Shown here: positions 18,248 through 26,143 of the stretch, piece after piece
Position numbering within the stretch: position 1 is the first letter of the stretch
How the letters are laid out: each line of letters opens with the position of its first letter
NCBI RefSeq assembly: GCF_030296055.1
Contig: NZ_AP027370.1
Span: forward strand, 1,130,501-1,194,500
Direction of reading: 5' to 3'
Source: Hydrogenimonas cancrithermarum
GTDB lineage: Bacteria; Campylobacterota; Campylobacteria; Campylobacterales; Hydrogenimonadaceae
Length of the DNA stretch: 64,000 bases
Made by a program: the position numbers and the translations under genes
Notes under the pieces: model-generated
What the model saw: only the letters and a program-made list of their open reading frames with translations
Databases searched by the model: none
Told to the model about the DNA's origin: nothing

Positions 18248-19327
18248 CTACTTCACGATCCGTATCTCCACCCGTCGGTTCTTCGCGCGGCCCGCTTCGG
18301 TGGCGTTGTCGGCGATCGGGTCGGCTTTGCCCTTTCCGACGATCTCGAAAAGCTTCGAATCGACCTTTTCGCAGTAGATCAGATAGTCCGCCACCGACTG
18401 GGCCCGCTGCAGGGAGAGTTTCAGGTTGTAGGCATCCGATCCTACGTTGTCGGTGTAACCGGTGACGATCAGCTTTTTGGCCGGATTTTCACGGATGATG
18501 TCGCCCACTACGCTCAGCGCCTCTTTGGCTTCGGGCTTGAGGATGAACTCGTTGAAACCGAAGAGCACCTTCTCCGGTACCGTCAGTTTCATCCCCTCTT
18601 TTGTCTTTTTGACGCCGATGCCCAGCTTTTCGGGGGTGGGCTTGGCCTCTTTTTTGGTATATCTGGCGACACGGATATTTGAAAGAAGCGCGCCGTAGGC
18701 CGGCATGTCCCAAAAGACGAATTCGAAGCCGTGGGCTTTAGCCTGAAAGGGGATCGAGGCCAGCCTCTTGCCATCGACGAAGACGCGGTACTGATGGCGC
18801 CGAACCTGAAGGGCAAAGTGAAGCTTTTTGACGCTTGGGTGCCGCACATCCATCAGCTTGCCCACCTGGCCGAACTGGATGCGGTCGCCATAGAAGGTGA
18901 GATCGTAGGGTTCGTCGATATGCGGATGGGCCTCCCTGTCCCACTCTTTTTCGCTTTTACCCTGGGTCAAGAGGCGCATTTTCACTTTGGGATTGATCCC
19001 CTTTTTGCTTTCAGGGTTGAGGAGCAGGTCGTACTCGATCGAAAAGTCGTTGCCGCCGAGGGCCAGCTTTTTCCAGAGCCGCATGCCGTTGTCGGTGGAG
19101 GGAGCGATCCAGATATGGTCGTCGAATTTGACGCATTCGACCGCCTTTTCGAACTTGTCGAAGCCCTCGGGAAACTCCCCCACCGGGCAGTCGCGGAAAT
19201 CGGTCTCGAAGAGTACCTTGTCGCCGGGTTCGAACTTGGTGTACTTCGTCTTTCCCGTCACCAGGCCGCCGGCCACGAGCAGCACCGGCAGCAGGAGCAT
19301 CCATGAAAACGCGGCGATCTTTCTCAT
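18248..19327 (-). CDS. OmpA-family protein with N-terminal lectin-like beta-sandwich
   Basis: After a signal peptide (about 1-20), residues 35-220 look like a concanavalin/LamG-like beta-sandwich (FETDFRDCPVGEFPEGF, NDFSIEYDLLLN, YRVFVDGKRLASIPF). The C-terminal third is an OmpA/MotB peptidoglycan-binding domain, with VLFGFNEFILKPEA, VTGYTDNVGSDAYNLKLS and the closing RAKNRRVEIRI. The protein would link a ligand-binding domain to the cell wall. It is the first of five co-directional genes for exported proteins; a TATAAT box lies about 60 bases upstream. The OmpA domain is certain, the lectin-like domain is an inference from strand pattern. Confidence 0.82.
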   Translation of the reverse strand: MRKIAAFSWMLLLPVLLVAGGLVTGKTKYTKFEPGDKVLFETDFRDCPVGEFPEGFDKFEKAVECVKFDDHIWIAPSTDNGMRLWKKLALGGNDFSIEYDLLLNPESKKGINPKVKMRLLTQGKSEKEWDREAHPHIDEPYDLTFYGDRIQFGQVGKLMDVRHPSVKKLHFALQVRRHQYRVFVDGKRLASIPFQAKAHGFEFVFWDMPAYGALLSNIRVARYTKKEAKPTPEKLGIGVKKTKEGMKLTVPEKVLFGFNEFILKPEAKEALSVVGDIIRENPAKKLIVTGYTDNVGSDAYNLKLSLQRAQSVADYLIYCEKVDSKLFEIVGKGKADPIADNATEAGRAKNRRVEIRIVK

Positions 19328-19384
19328 CTTTCACCTCCTTTTTAGCTTGTGAGGCTAATGAAACTTTAGTCCTCGATTTTAAAA

Positions 19385-19390
19385 ATTATA
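19385..19390 (-). promoter_or_regulatory. -10 element of the exported-protein operon
   Basis: A perfect TATAAT on the minus strand lies 58 bases before the OmpA-like start, in the 209-base gap after asnB. The upstream side is T/A-rich (a run of eight T on the plus strand) without a good -35. The rest of this gap holds no gene that I can see. A strong AAAGGAGG ribosome binding site follows before the ATG. Confidence 0.5.
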
Positions 19391-19536
19391 CCACGTTTTT
19401 TTTCGTCGTTTTGTGACCTGGTACACACTTTAATATCTCATATCGCAATACAATCCATATCGAAAGAGTGAGCCATGAAGGGGAGGCACGAGGAACGACA
19501 GCGCCACTCCGATTCAGGTGCAGGGGCTCTGAGGCG

Positions 19537-21315
19537 CTAAAGGCGCTTTTCGAGCCACTTGCAGAGGAACCAGACGGCGTAGAGGTGGTGTTTGAAGCGC
19601 CCCTTTTTCGACTTTTCGACCATGAAGCGCAGGCTCGAATCGTCGAAGAGTTTCATCATCGCGTTCACGCGGTCGATGACGGCAAGCTCGCCGCTTGCGT
19701 GAAGCCACTCGATAAAGGGGTAGGAGAACCCCTTCTTTCTCCTCTCGACGATCTCGTTGGGCAGGTAGCGCTTCGCTACCTCTTTGAGCAGCCATTTTGG
19801 CCGCTCTCCCATGCGCCACGCAGGATCGCATGAAAAGAGCGCCTTTACCAGCATCCGGTCCATGAAGGGGCTGCGGGCCTCGATGCCGTGGGCCATGCTG
19901 ACACGGTCGAGTTTTTTCAAGAAAACCTCTCCAAGCTGCACCTTGATGTCGATGTAGCTGTACCATTGCGAGCCTACCGCATCGCCGAAGCGTTCGATGT
20001 AGTGCGCGATCCATGTCAACGACCGATCGTCTTTGACATTCTGTTTCAAAAGGCGGTTTTGCTGCAGATCGGTGAAGAGTTCGGCCGAAGAGCGAAAGAG
20101 CACGGAATCGTCGAAGATACGTTTGTACCACTCCCACTCCCGGTTGGGGCTGTAGTGGGCGCGGAAGTAGTTGCGCAGCCAGTTTTTGAACTTCAAGTCA
20201 CGGGCCCTCTCGATGTCGGCCATCTCGTAATAGGGGCGGTAGCCGAAGAAGAGCTCGTCCGCCCCGTCGCCGCTGAGAACGACTTTGACACCCGCTTTTT
20301 GGATCTTTCGGCTCAGAAACCAGAGCGGCACCGCCGCCGGGTCGCCGAGCGGTTCGTCCAGATGCGCCGCCAGCGCGTCCGCGCAGGAGAGGAAATCTTC
20401 CATTCCCATTTCGTAAGCGTGATGGTCGCTGCCGATACGCTTCGCCACCATCTCGGCATACCTGCGCTCGTCATACTTTTCATACCCTTTGTAACCGACG
20501 GTAAAGGTAGGCAGCGGTTTGGCCAGTCTGCGCTGCGCCATCGCCGCTACGAGCGAACTGTCGATCCCGCCGCTGAGCAGCGCGCCCAGTGGAGCGTCGC
20601 TCACCAGGCGGTAGCGGACGGATTCATCGATCAGCGCTTCGAGCCGGTCGAATCCGATACTGCCACTGCCGGGATCTACGGGCAGCACCTCCTCGACGGT
20701 TACATCGATCTCTCCCTTCTCGTATCGCAGATACCCGCCGGGTTCGAGTTGGGAAATCTGTGGAAAGAAGGTATATGGCGAAATGAACGATTGATAGGAA
20801 AGGTAAGAAGGGATCCGGTCGCGGGACCATCGGATTTGGGGAAACATGGAACGGATCGCCTTTATTTCGGAAGCGAAGAGGAAAGTCTCTCCGATTTTGG
20901 CGTAGTAGAGAGGCTTTTTGCCGAAGGGGTCGCGAAAGAGGTGGAGGACCCCGTCGCGCCAGAAAGCGGCGGCGTACATCCCGCGCAGACGCTCCGGCAT
21001 CTTTTCGCCCCACGCCAAAAAGGCGCGCCCCAGCACTTCCGTGTCGCTTCGGGTACCGAAACGGCTACCCAGCTTCTCGCGAAGCTCGCGGTAGTTGTAG
21101 ATCTCGCCGTTGAAAAGCACCGTCGTGCCGCCGACGCGCATCGGCTGGTCGGCCTCGGGAAGCGGGTCGATGACGGCGAGACGGTGGTGGGCCAGAAAGA
21201 GGCCCGGTTCGGCGACGATGCCGCTGCCGTCGGGCCCCCGATGGGCGAATGTCGAAAAAGCCCTGCGGGCCGCCTTTTCGTCGTAGGGGCCGACGATGCC
21301 GAAGATCGCGCACAT
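19537..21315 (-). CDS. asnB: Asparagine synthetase, glutamine-hydrolysing
   Basis: It makes asparagine from aspartate, ATP and glutamine. Cys2, the glutaminase nucleophile, follows the initiator Met (MCAIFGIVG), with AHRGPDG and LFNGEIYNY completing the N-terminal Ntn domain. The synthetase domain has the PP-loop SGGIDSS (about 240-246) and the FSGDGADELFFGY-like segment VLSGDGADELFFGY. The 592-aa length fits the exosortase/capsule-associated or general AsnB class; a role in modifying a cell-surface polymer cannot be excluded. It starts three bases after the fic stop, so it is downstream in the same operon as the Fic pair. Confidence 0.9.
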   Translation of the reverse strand: MCAIFGIVGPYDEKAARRAFSTFAHRGPDGSGIVAEPGLFLAHHRLAVIDPLPEADQPMRVGGTTVLFNGEIYNYRELREKLGSRFGTRSDTEVLGRAFLAWGEKMPERLRGMYAAAFWRDGVLHLFRDPFGKKPLYYAKIGETFLFASEIKAIRSMFPQIRWSRDRIPSYLSYQSFISPYTFFPQISQLEPGGYLRYEKGEIDVTVEEVLPVDPGSGSIGFDRLEALIDESVRYRLVSDAPLGALLSGGIDSSLVAAMAQRRLAKPLPTFTVGYKGYEKYDERRYAEMVAKRIGSDHHAYEMGMEDFLSCADALAAHLDEPLGDPAAVPLWFLSRKIQKAGVKVVLSGDGADELFFGYRPYYEMADIERARDLKFKNWLRNYFRAHYSPNREWEWYKRIFDDSVLFRSSAELFTDLQQNRLLKQNVKDDRSLTWIAHYIERFGDAVGSQWYSYIDIKVQLGEVFLKKLDRVSMAHGIEARSPFMDRMLVKALFSCDPAWRMGERPKWLLKEVAKRYLPNEIVERRKKGFSYPFIEWLHASGELAVIDRVNAMMKLFDDSSLRFMVEKSKKGRFKHHLYAVWFLCKWLEKRL

Positions 21316-21318
21316 GCT

Positions 21319-21936
21319 CTAATCCGAACGCTTTTTCAATCCCGTCGAGACGATTTGTCGCATCGCCTCCTCATCCGCGTAACGAACGCAACGGATCGAT
21401 GCTTCGATATACTCCCGGGGTGTAAAAAAACTGTAATCGATGAGGTGGTATCCGTTGTACGTGGCGATGAGGTCGAAAAAAAGTCTTGTAATACGGCCAT
21501 TGAGTTCATAAAAAGGGTGCAGGGCGATCAGTTCGCATTTGAAGTACGCCAATTCTCGGGCGAAATCGTCTCGTGTAAAAGATTGGCAGTTTGTGAGATA
21601 TTTTTTCATTTTCAATTCCGAAAAAATACGTTGCGATTCGCTTGCAACGTAAAGACCCCGACAAAACAACGAATCACCCTTTGCCATGTCGAATGTACGA
21701 TACTCCCCGGCCCACTCGTAGAGAGGGGAAAACGTTCTGTAATGTAGTGATTTGAAATAATTTTCGTCGAATTGCGTGGTTTCATCGAGTTCGGAGATAA
21801 ATGTCTCGTAAGCTTCGTAAAGAAGTTCGCTTTCCAACGCATGGATGGTTTCGGAATCCTCAATGCCCAGTTTATTGACGGGAACATCGGTACCCGGGTA
21901 GTAGATGGGGCTATCGCTTAGCCGATACTTTGACAT
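21319..21936 (-). CDS. fic: Fic/DOC family AMP-transferase (toxin candidate)
   Basis: Fic enzymes transfer AMP or similar groups to hydroxyl side chains of target proteins. The catalytic motif is HPFYELNGR (140-148): the His and the Arg are kept, while the usual Gly at the sixth position is Leu. The flap region FDMAKGDSLF precedes it, and RLFFDLIATYNGYHLID follows as in many bacterial Fic proteins. At 205 aa it is a single-domain Fic without its own inhibitory helix. A 48-aa gene that overlaps its start carries the class I inhibitory motif, so this is most likely a class I Fic toxin held in check by a separate antitoxin. The target is unknown. Confidence 0.85.
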   Translation of the reverse strand: MSKYRLSDSPIYYPGTDVPVNKLGIEDSETIHALESELLYEAYETFISELDETTQFDENYFKSLHYRTFSPLYEWAGEYRTFDMAKGDSLFCRGLYVASESQRIFSELKMKKYLTNCQSFTRDDFARELAYFKCELIALHPFYELNGRITRLFFDLIATYNGYHLIDYSFFTPREYIEASIRCVRYADEEAMRQIVSTGLKKRSD

Positions 21937-22057
21937 GGACTCTTTTTTTAAGGGCGCGAACGATGCGGCACACTTTCTCTTTCGGGGGTTTGTATCCCTC
22001 TATCGTCTGCGAGATCGTGACAGCACGTCTGATTTCGGACTTTTCGATCGTTTTCAT
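21911..22057 (-). CDS. Small class I Fic antitoxin candidate (VbhA/FicA-like)
   Basis: This 48-aa frame starts with MKTIEKSEIRRAVTISQTIE and contains S-Q-T-I-E-G (residues 16-21), which fits the Fic inhibitory motif [S/T]xxxE[G/N]. In class I systems such as Bartonella VbhA-VbhT that Glu pairs with the second Arg of the Fic motif and blocks ATP binding. The gene ends 26 bases inside fic and starts ten bases after the methyltransferase stop, the order antitoxin-then-toxin seen for vbhA-vbhT. The two reading frames are different, so it is not simply an N-terminal extension of Fic. The ribosome binding site is weak (AGAG). Assignment rests on motif and position. Confidence 0.7.
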   Translation of the reverse strand: MKTIEKSEIRRAVTISQTIEGYKPPKEKVCRIVRALKKRVHVKVSAKR

Positions 22058-22066
22058 GGCTCTATA

Positions 22067-22642
22067 TTACCATGAATCGATGCGAACTGTAAAATCCCCC
22101 TCCAGGTAACCCTCGTAGAGCGTCACCCTCCCGAAAGGGCGGCACGCCTTTTCGATTTCGCGGGGGAGCCAGTGGTTGAAGGTACCATCGCGCTCTTTGC
22201 CTTCGAGCAGGTTGAAGACGATGCCCCGGTTGGCGGCATCGAGGCAGCGTTTGATCGCCAGCAGCGTCTCGAAACGGGTCAGCAGGTTGAAGCTGCCGCT
22301 GGCGAGATACCAGTCGGCTTCGGGAAGCGGGTCTTTGAGCATGTTCCGACGCAGAATGTTTCGCCCCGTGCGCTTCCTGGCCTCTTCGACCATCACGTCG
22401 AGCATATCGATACCGATGTAGCGCTTCGGCAAAAGACTCTTTTCCCGCATATGGAGATAGAGGTCGCCGAAACCGCAGCCGGCATCGACGACGGTTCTGT
22501 TTCGGATATCTTTTATCTGCTTGAGCAGCATCGTAAAACGCCTTCTTTGGCGCATTTCGTCGCTCCATGCGACGCCTCTGGCATTGAAGCCGTGTCTTTC
22601 GATGGAACGGATATAGAAGAGAGACTGGTCGATACGTGCCAT
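22067..22642 (-). CDS. Class I SAM-dependent methyltransferase
   Basis: The Rossmann-like SAM-binding motif I is VVDAGCGFGDLY (about 51-62), followed by an acidic residue after strand 2 (YIGIDMLD) and a motif-III-like region LASGSFNLL. The substrate is unknown; the length (191 aa) and plain fold fit small-molecule or lipid-type methyltransferases. It heads a tight minus-strand operon with the Fic antitoxin, fic and asnB. AGGT lies just upstream of the ATG. There is no clear sigma-70 promoter in the 94 bases before it, where the flagellin terminator also lies. Confidence 0.8.
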   Translation of the reverse strand: MARIDQSLFYIRSIERHGFNARGVAWSDEMRQRRRFTMLLKQIKDIRNRTVVDAGCGFGDLYLHMREKSLLPKRYIGIDMLDVMVEEARKRTGRNILRRNMLKDPLPEADWYLASGSFNLLTRFETLLAIKRCLDAANRGIVFNLLEGKERDGTFNHWLPREIEKACRPFGRVTLYEGYLEGDFTVRIDSW

Positions 22643-22688
22643 AATGACCTACAAAAAGAGGGATTTCAAGAATTTTATCGAAAAGAAG

Positions 22689-22728
22689 GAAAAAAAGAGC
22701 TTTCCGAAGCCCGAAAAGGCTCCGGAAG
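22689..22728 (-). terminator. Intrinsic terminator after the flagellin gene
   Basis: On the minus strand the arms TTCCGGAGCC and GGCTTCGGAA (22718-22727 with 22702-22711) form a ten-pair stem with one G-T pair, followed by AGCTC and a run of T. It lies about ten bases past the flagellin stop and ends the transcript before the methyltransferase gene. Confidence 0.85.
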
Positions 22729-22736
22729 AAAAACGA

Positions 22737-24497
22737 CTACTGAAGGAGTCGCAGCACGTTCTGCTGAACGGCGTTCGCCTGTGAAAGGGCGTAGGAACCG
22801 CTCTGAGCGAGAATGTTGTATTTCGCGAAGCGTGCGGACTCTTCGGCGAAGTCGACGTCGCGGATCTGGCTTTCGGCTGCGGTCACGTTGACCTGGGTGA
22901 CGGAGATGTTACGGATCGTCGATTCGAGCTGGTTCTGGACCGAACCGAGGTCAGAGCGGGTCGCATCAAGTTCCTTCAATGCAGCGTCGGTAATGACAAT
23001 GGCCATTTCGGCACCTATACGTGAAAGAACATTAACATCGTCCAAGCTCGTATCGTTGGCTTCGGGGGTGAAGCCTCCTGCCGTAAATCCAAAAGTTGCC
23101 GGATCGTTTCCGCCTACCACAACTTTTTCGTCACTGACGATACTCACAGTACCTTTGTTGGAACTGTTGTGAATTCCTTCTTGACCAGATGCAAAGCTGT
23201 ATGTAGCAGCGGCTGATCCTGCGATATTTATATCGGCACCGGTGTTTGATACAAGAGTGATAATACCACCGTTTGTTCCGTCTGCGATCGAGGAATTTTC
23301 CAAACCATCAATCGCTTGAATTGCGGCAATCAGCTCGTCTGCAGCGCTTCCCGCCACTGAAGAACCATATGTACCGGCCATGTCGTGCCCATTGATGATC
23401 AATGCACCTTCGGCGATCGTTACTGCACCTGTATCAGTTGTAAGCAATCCGTTTGCCGCATCATTAGTTCCTGTTACGGTTGTTGTGGAATCCGTCAAAC
23501 CTGTTGCAGCTGTTGTAGCTGTTCCACCGAGATCGATACTAATGTTTCGACCATCTTCAGCAACGAGTTTGATTTTACCGTTGGCAAGTTCCGCTTTAAC
23601 ACCTGTCAAATGGCTTACATCGTTGATCGCTTTCGCGAATGCACCATCACTGTCATTGGCAGTAATAGTGACTTCACCGATATTGATACCGTTAATTTTG
23701 ACATAGTCGGTGTCTCCGTCAAGCGTAACACCGCCAATAGCTCCACCTTGTACTTCCGTTTTGGCGGTCGCGAGCAATCCAGTCTCGTCGGAAATGGCTG
23801 CAGCAACGCTTTTTGCACTTAAAAGGTCATTAGGATTTTTTTGATTAAGGGCAGTTGTGACATCTATACCGTTGATAGTGAGCTCGCCTTGATTAATCAC
23901 ATAGCCTTTTGAAGTTTCTGTTACATTGTCCGTACCATTAACCATCGATGTGGTACTGATATCATTTCCAGAAACACTTGTGATTTCTCCCACTTCCGTT
24001 GTCCTTACAGAAGAGACACTTAAACTGACAGTTTCACCGGCATATGCACCAATGTGAAATTTTTTGTCAGTATATGTGCCATCCAACAGTTTCAGACCAT
24101 TGAACGACGTAGTTTTGGCAATGTTGTCCGCCTCTTCGAGGAGCCGGTTGATGTCGCGCTGGATTGCCTGGCGAGAGTCGGCGTTCTGGCCGTCGGAGGC
24201 AGCCTGGATCGCTTTGGTGCGGACCGTGTTGATGATGTTGATGTACTCGTCCAGCGCCCCGTCCGCGGTCTGGACGACACCGATACCGTCGTTGGCGTTT
24301 CGGATGGCCTGTCCGAGACCCTGCGCCTGTGCGCGGAGCGAGTCGGCGATCGCCATGCCCGAGGCGTCGTCCGCGGCTTTGTTGATGCGAAGTCCGGAAC
24401 TCAAACGCTCAAGTGACGTATTGAGGTTTTTGTTCGTCATAAGTGCATTGCGATGTGCATTCATCGCACCGATGTTTGTGTTGATTCGAAATCCCAT
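22737..24497 (-). CDS. flaA: Flagellin, filament subunit
   Basis: The conserved N-terminal D0/D1 helices (GFRINTNIGAMNAHRNA, SLERLSSGLRINKAADDASG) and C-terminal D1/D0 helices (SQIRDVDFAEESARFAKYNI, QANAVQQNVLRLLQ) enclose a variable middle part of about 300 residues. At the site recognised by TLR5 in other bacteria the sequence reads NIINTVRTKAIQAASDGQ, the epsilonproteobacterial type known to escape TLR5. The middle part is rich in Gly, Thr and Asp, consistent with surface-exposed, possibly glycosylated domains, and its DNA is visibly lower in GC than the ends. A sigma-28 promoter and a 5' leader hairpin precede it and a terminator follows. Confidence 0.95.
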   Translation of the reverse strand: MGFRINTNIGAMNAHRNALMTNKNLNTSLERLSSGLRINKAADDASGMAIADSLRAQAQGLGQAIRNANDGIGVVQTADGALDEYINIINTVRTKAIQAASDGQNADSRQAIQRDINRLLEEADNIAKTTSFNGLKLLDGTYTDKKFHIGAYAGETVSLSVSSVRTTEVGEITSVSGNDISTTSMVNGTDNVTETSKGYVINQGELTINGIDVTTALNQKNPNDLLSAKSVAAAISDETGLLATAKTEVQGGAIGGVTLDGDTDYVKINGINIGEVTITANDSDGAFAKAINDVSHLTGVKAELANGKIKLVAEDGRNISIDLGGTATTAATGLTDSTTTVTGTNDAANGLLTTDTGAVTIAEGALIINGHDMAGTYGSSVAGSAADELIAAIQAIDGLENSSIADGTNGGIITLVSNTGADINIAGSAAATYSFASGQEGIHNSSNKGTVSIVSDEKVVVGGNDPATFGFTAGGFTPEANDTSLDDVNVLSRIGAEMAIVITDAALKELDATRSDLGSVQNQLESTIRNISVTQVNVTAAESQIRDVDFAEESARFAKYNILAQSGSYALSQANAVQQNVLRLLQ

Positions 24498-24522
24498 GAT
24501 TTCCTCCTTGGTTGATTTGGGT

Positions 24523-24541
24523 AAAGAGCGTCCTTGCTCTT
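24523..24541 (-). promoter_or_regulatory. Hairpin in the flagellin 5' leader
   Basis: The inverted repeat AAGAGC/GCTCTT (24524-24529 with 24536-24541) with a six-base loop falls between the sigma-28 promoter and the AAGGAGG ribosome binding site. It would sit at the 5' end of the transcript and may stabilise this abundant mRNA. That role is inferred. Confidence 0.5.
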
Positions 24542-24548
24542 ACATAAC

Positions 24549-24576
24549 CAGATCGGACATATGGAAAAATTGTTTA
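24549..24576 (-). promoter_or_regulatory. Sigma-28 (FliA) promoter of flagellin
   Basis: On the minus strand TAAACAAT, 12 bases, then CCGATCTG fits the FliA pattern TAAA-N15-(C)CGAT. The spacing is identical to the element before fliD. It starts a leader of roughly 45 bases before the ATG. Confidence 0.78.
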
Positions 24577-24628
24577 GGGAGCCGCTTCGAAAAAATGGAA
24601 ACGGCAAGAAATTATGGAAAAATCGCGG

Positions 24629-26017
24629 CTATTTTTTGGCGGCGGCGAGCTGGGCGTCGATCATCGACTGCAGGGACTGGAAAGAGGAGTTGAGCTTCCC
24701 GATCAGCGCGTCGTAGGCGGCGAAACGCTTCGCCATCACCTCATATTTGGCCTCGATGGAGGCGAGGGCCCGGTCGCGGCGCTCCTCCAGACTCTTTTGG
24801 CGCTCTTTGAATTGGGTATCGAGGTTGGAGAGTAGTGAATCGCGGCCCACTGCCGCATCGTCGAGGTAGTTTTTGAGGTTCAGGAAGATACCGGAGCGCT
24901 CGTCGCTCCCCGCGAAAGTCTCCTGAACGCTCTCGGTCTCTTTTTCAAGCGAAGAGACCAACTTTTCCTTGTCGAGACTCATGATCCCGTCTCGAGTGAC
25001 GTCGATGCCGAAATCGGCCAATCCTTTGCCATTGGGTGCCACGCCCAGTGCGATACGGGTGATGGAGAGTTTGAGCGAAGTGATGGTGCTGTCGCCCTGG
25101 AAGATGCCGGCCGTTTTGTTTTCGGCGTCGTATTTCGTGTCGGTATCCAGCGTGCCGATGAGTTCGTTGTACTGGTCGACGAAAAATTGTACTCGGTCCG
25201 CGATGCCTTCGTTGTCCTGTGTGATGGAAAGATGGTTGGCACTCGTGCCTTCGCTTTTTAGCTCGAGGGTCAGGCCGACGACCAGGTCGTCGACGGTGTT
25301 GGAAGAGCGGACGATGTCGACGCCGTTGAAAGTGAACAGGGCGTCGCGTGCGTCCTGGACGTTGGCTTCGGGAGCCGTGAGGTTCAAAAAATCGTCGTCG
25401 GCCGTGTTGGGGTCGCCGTCGTCGAAGGAGAAGCTCATCGCCTGGTCGGCACCGGTTTCGGCGGTTTTGAGGATAAGGCGGTAGGGGTCGGTACCGCCCG
25501 TGTTGAGCAGCGTGGCTTCCACGCTGCCGCCCATCTTTTCGTTGATCAGCTCTTTGAGGTCTTTGAGGGTCGTGTTCGCGGCCACGGTGAAAGTGGTTGC
25601 CTGGCCGTCGATGGTGATGGTCATGTCGGTGTCGACAGTGGTGACCACCGCGCTGTCGGAGGCGAAACCTTTGGTCTGCTTGATGTCGGCTCTGGCGAGC
25701 TCTTTGACGGTGATGTCGATCTCCTGGGCTTTGGTGCCGTCCTCCACTTCCACCTCGATGTTGTCTCCCGTGACGTGGACGGTACGTTTGGCGAAGAGTA
25801 CGGGGTCGGAGAGGTCGAAGAGAGAGCTTTTCAGCGATGCGGTCATCGTGATGATTTTAGCGAGTTCCGTCTCTTTGCTTTTGACCGTTTCGATCTGCCC
25901 GTCGAGGGGTTTGATCTGGGCGTCTTCGTCGACTTTGCGCAGTTTGTCTATAATATCGTAGCTGAGTGCGCCGCCGCTTCCCAACCCGAGGGAACTGAGC
26001 GCTCCGAAATCTGCCAT
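24629..26017 (-). CDS. fliD: FliD, flagellar filament cap (hook-associated protein 2)
   Basis: FliD forms the cap under which flagellin assembles. The N-terminal heptad-rich segment (YDIIDKLRKVDEDAQIKPLD) and the C-terminal coiled coil (DTQFKERQKSLEERRDRAL, QSLQSMIDAQLAAAKK) are typical, with the FliD_N and FliD_C domains between and the family-like YNELIGTLDTDTKYD and SLDKEKLVSSLEKE segments. At 462 aa it is of usual size. It is transcribed from its own sigma-28 promoter and lies upstream of the flagellin gene in the same direction, with a separate sigma-28 promoter between them. Confidence 0.93.
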   Translation of the reverse strand: MADFGALSSLGLGSGGALSYDIIDKLRKVDEDAQIKPLDGQIETVKSKETELAKIITMTASLKSSLFDLSDPVLFAKRTVHVTGDNIEVEVEDGTKAQEIDITVKELARADIKQTKGFASDSAVVTTVDTDMTITIDGQATTFTVAANTTLKDLKELINEKMGGSVEATLLNTGGTDPYRLILKTAETGADQAMSFSFDDGDPNTADDDFLNLTAPEANVQDARDALFTFNGVDIVRSSNTVDDLVVGLTLELKSEGTSANHLSITQDNEGIADRVQFFVDQYNELIGTLDTDTKYDAENKTAGIFQGDSTITSLKLSITRIALGVAPNGKGLADFGIDVTRDGIMSLDKEKLVSSLEKETESVQETFAGSDERSGIFLNLKNYLDDAAVGRDSLLSNLDTQFKERQKSLEERRDRALASIEAKYEVMAKRFAAYDALIGKLNSSFQSLQSMIDAQLAAAKK

Positions 26018-26048
26018 GGTTCAATCCTTTGATTGGCTTATCTGCTCC

Positions 26049-26076
26049 TATATCGGTTATTTCTTAAAATAGTTTA
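26049..26076 (-). promoter_or_regulatory. Sigma-28 (FliA) promoter of fliD
   Basis: On the minus strand TAAACTAT, 12 bases, then CCGATATA is a very good FliA match with the same spacing as at flagellin. It sits about 30 bases before the fliD ATG in the divergent region shared with topA. Confidence 0.82.
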
Positions 26077-26143
26077 AGATGGCATTATGTTAGAATTGCA
26101 GCCATCGAATTTTTTTATCTACCATATTATATAGGAAACAACA

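Noticed and set aside
19328-19536. Possible small gene in the asnB to OmpA-like gap
   Set aside because: Frames here are short or run into asnB antisense; only the -10 box and ribosome site of the next operon are convincing.
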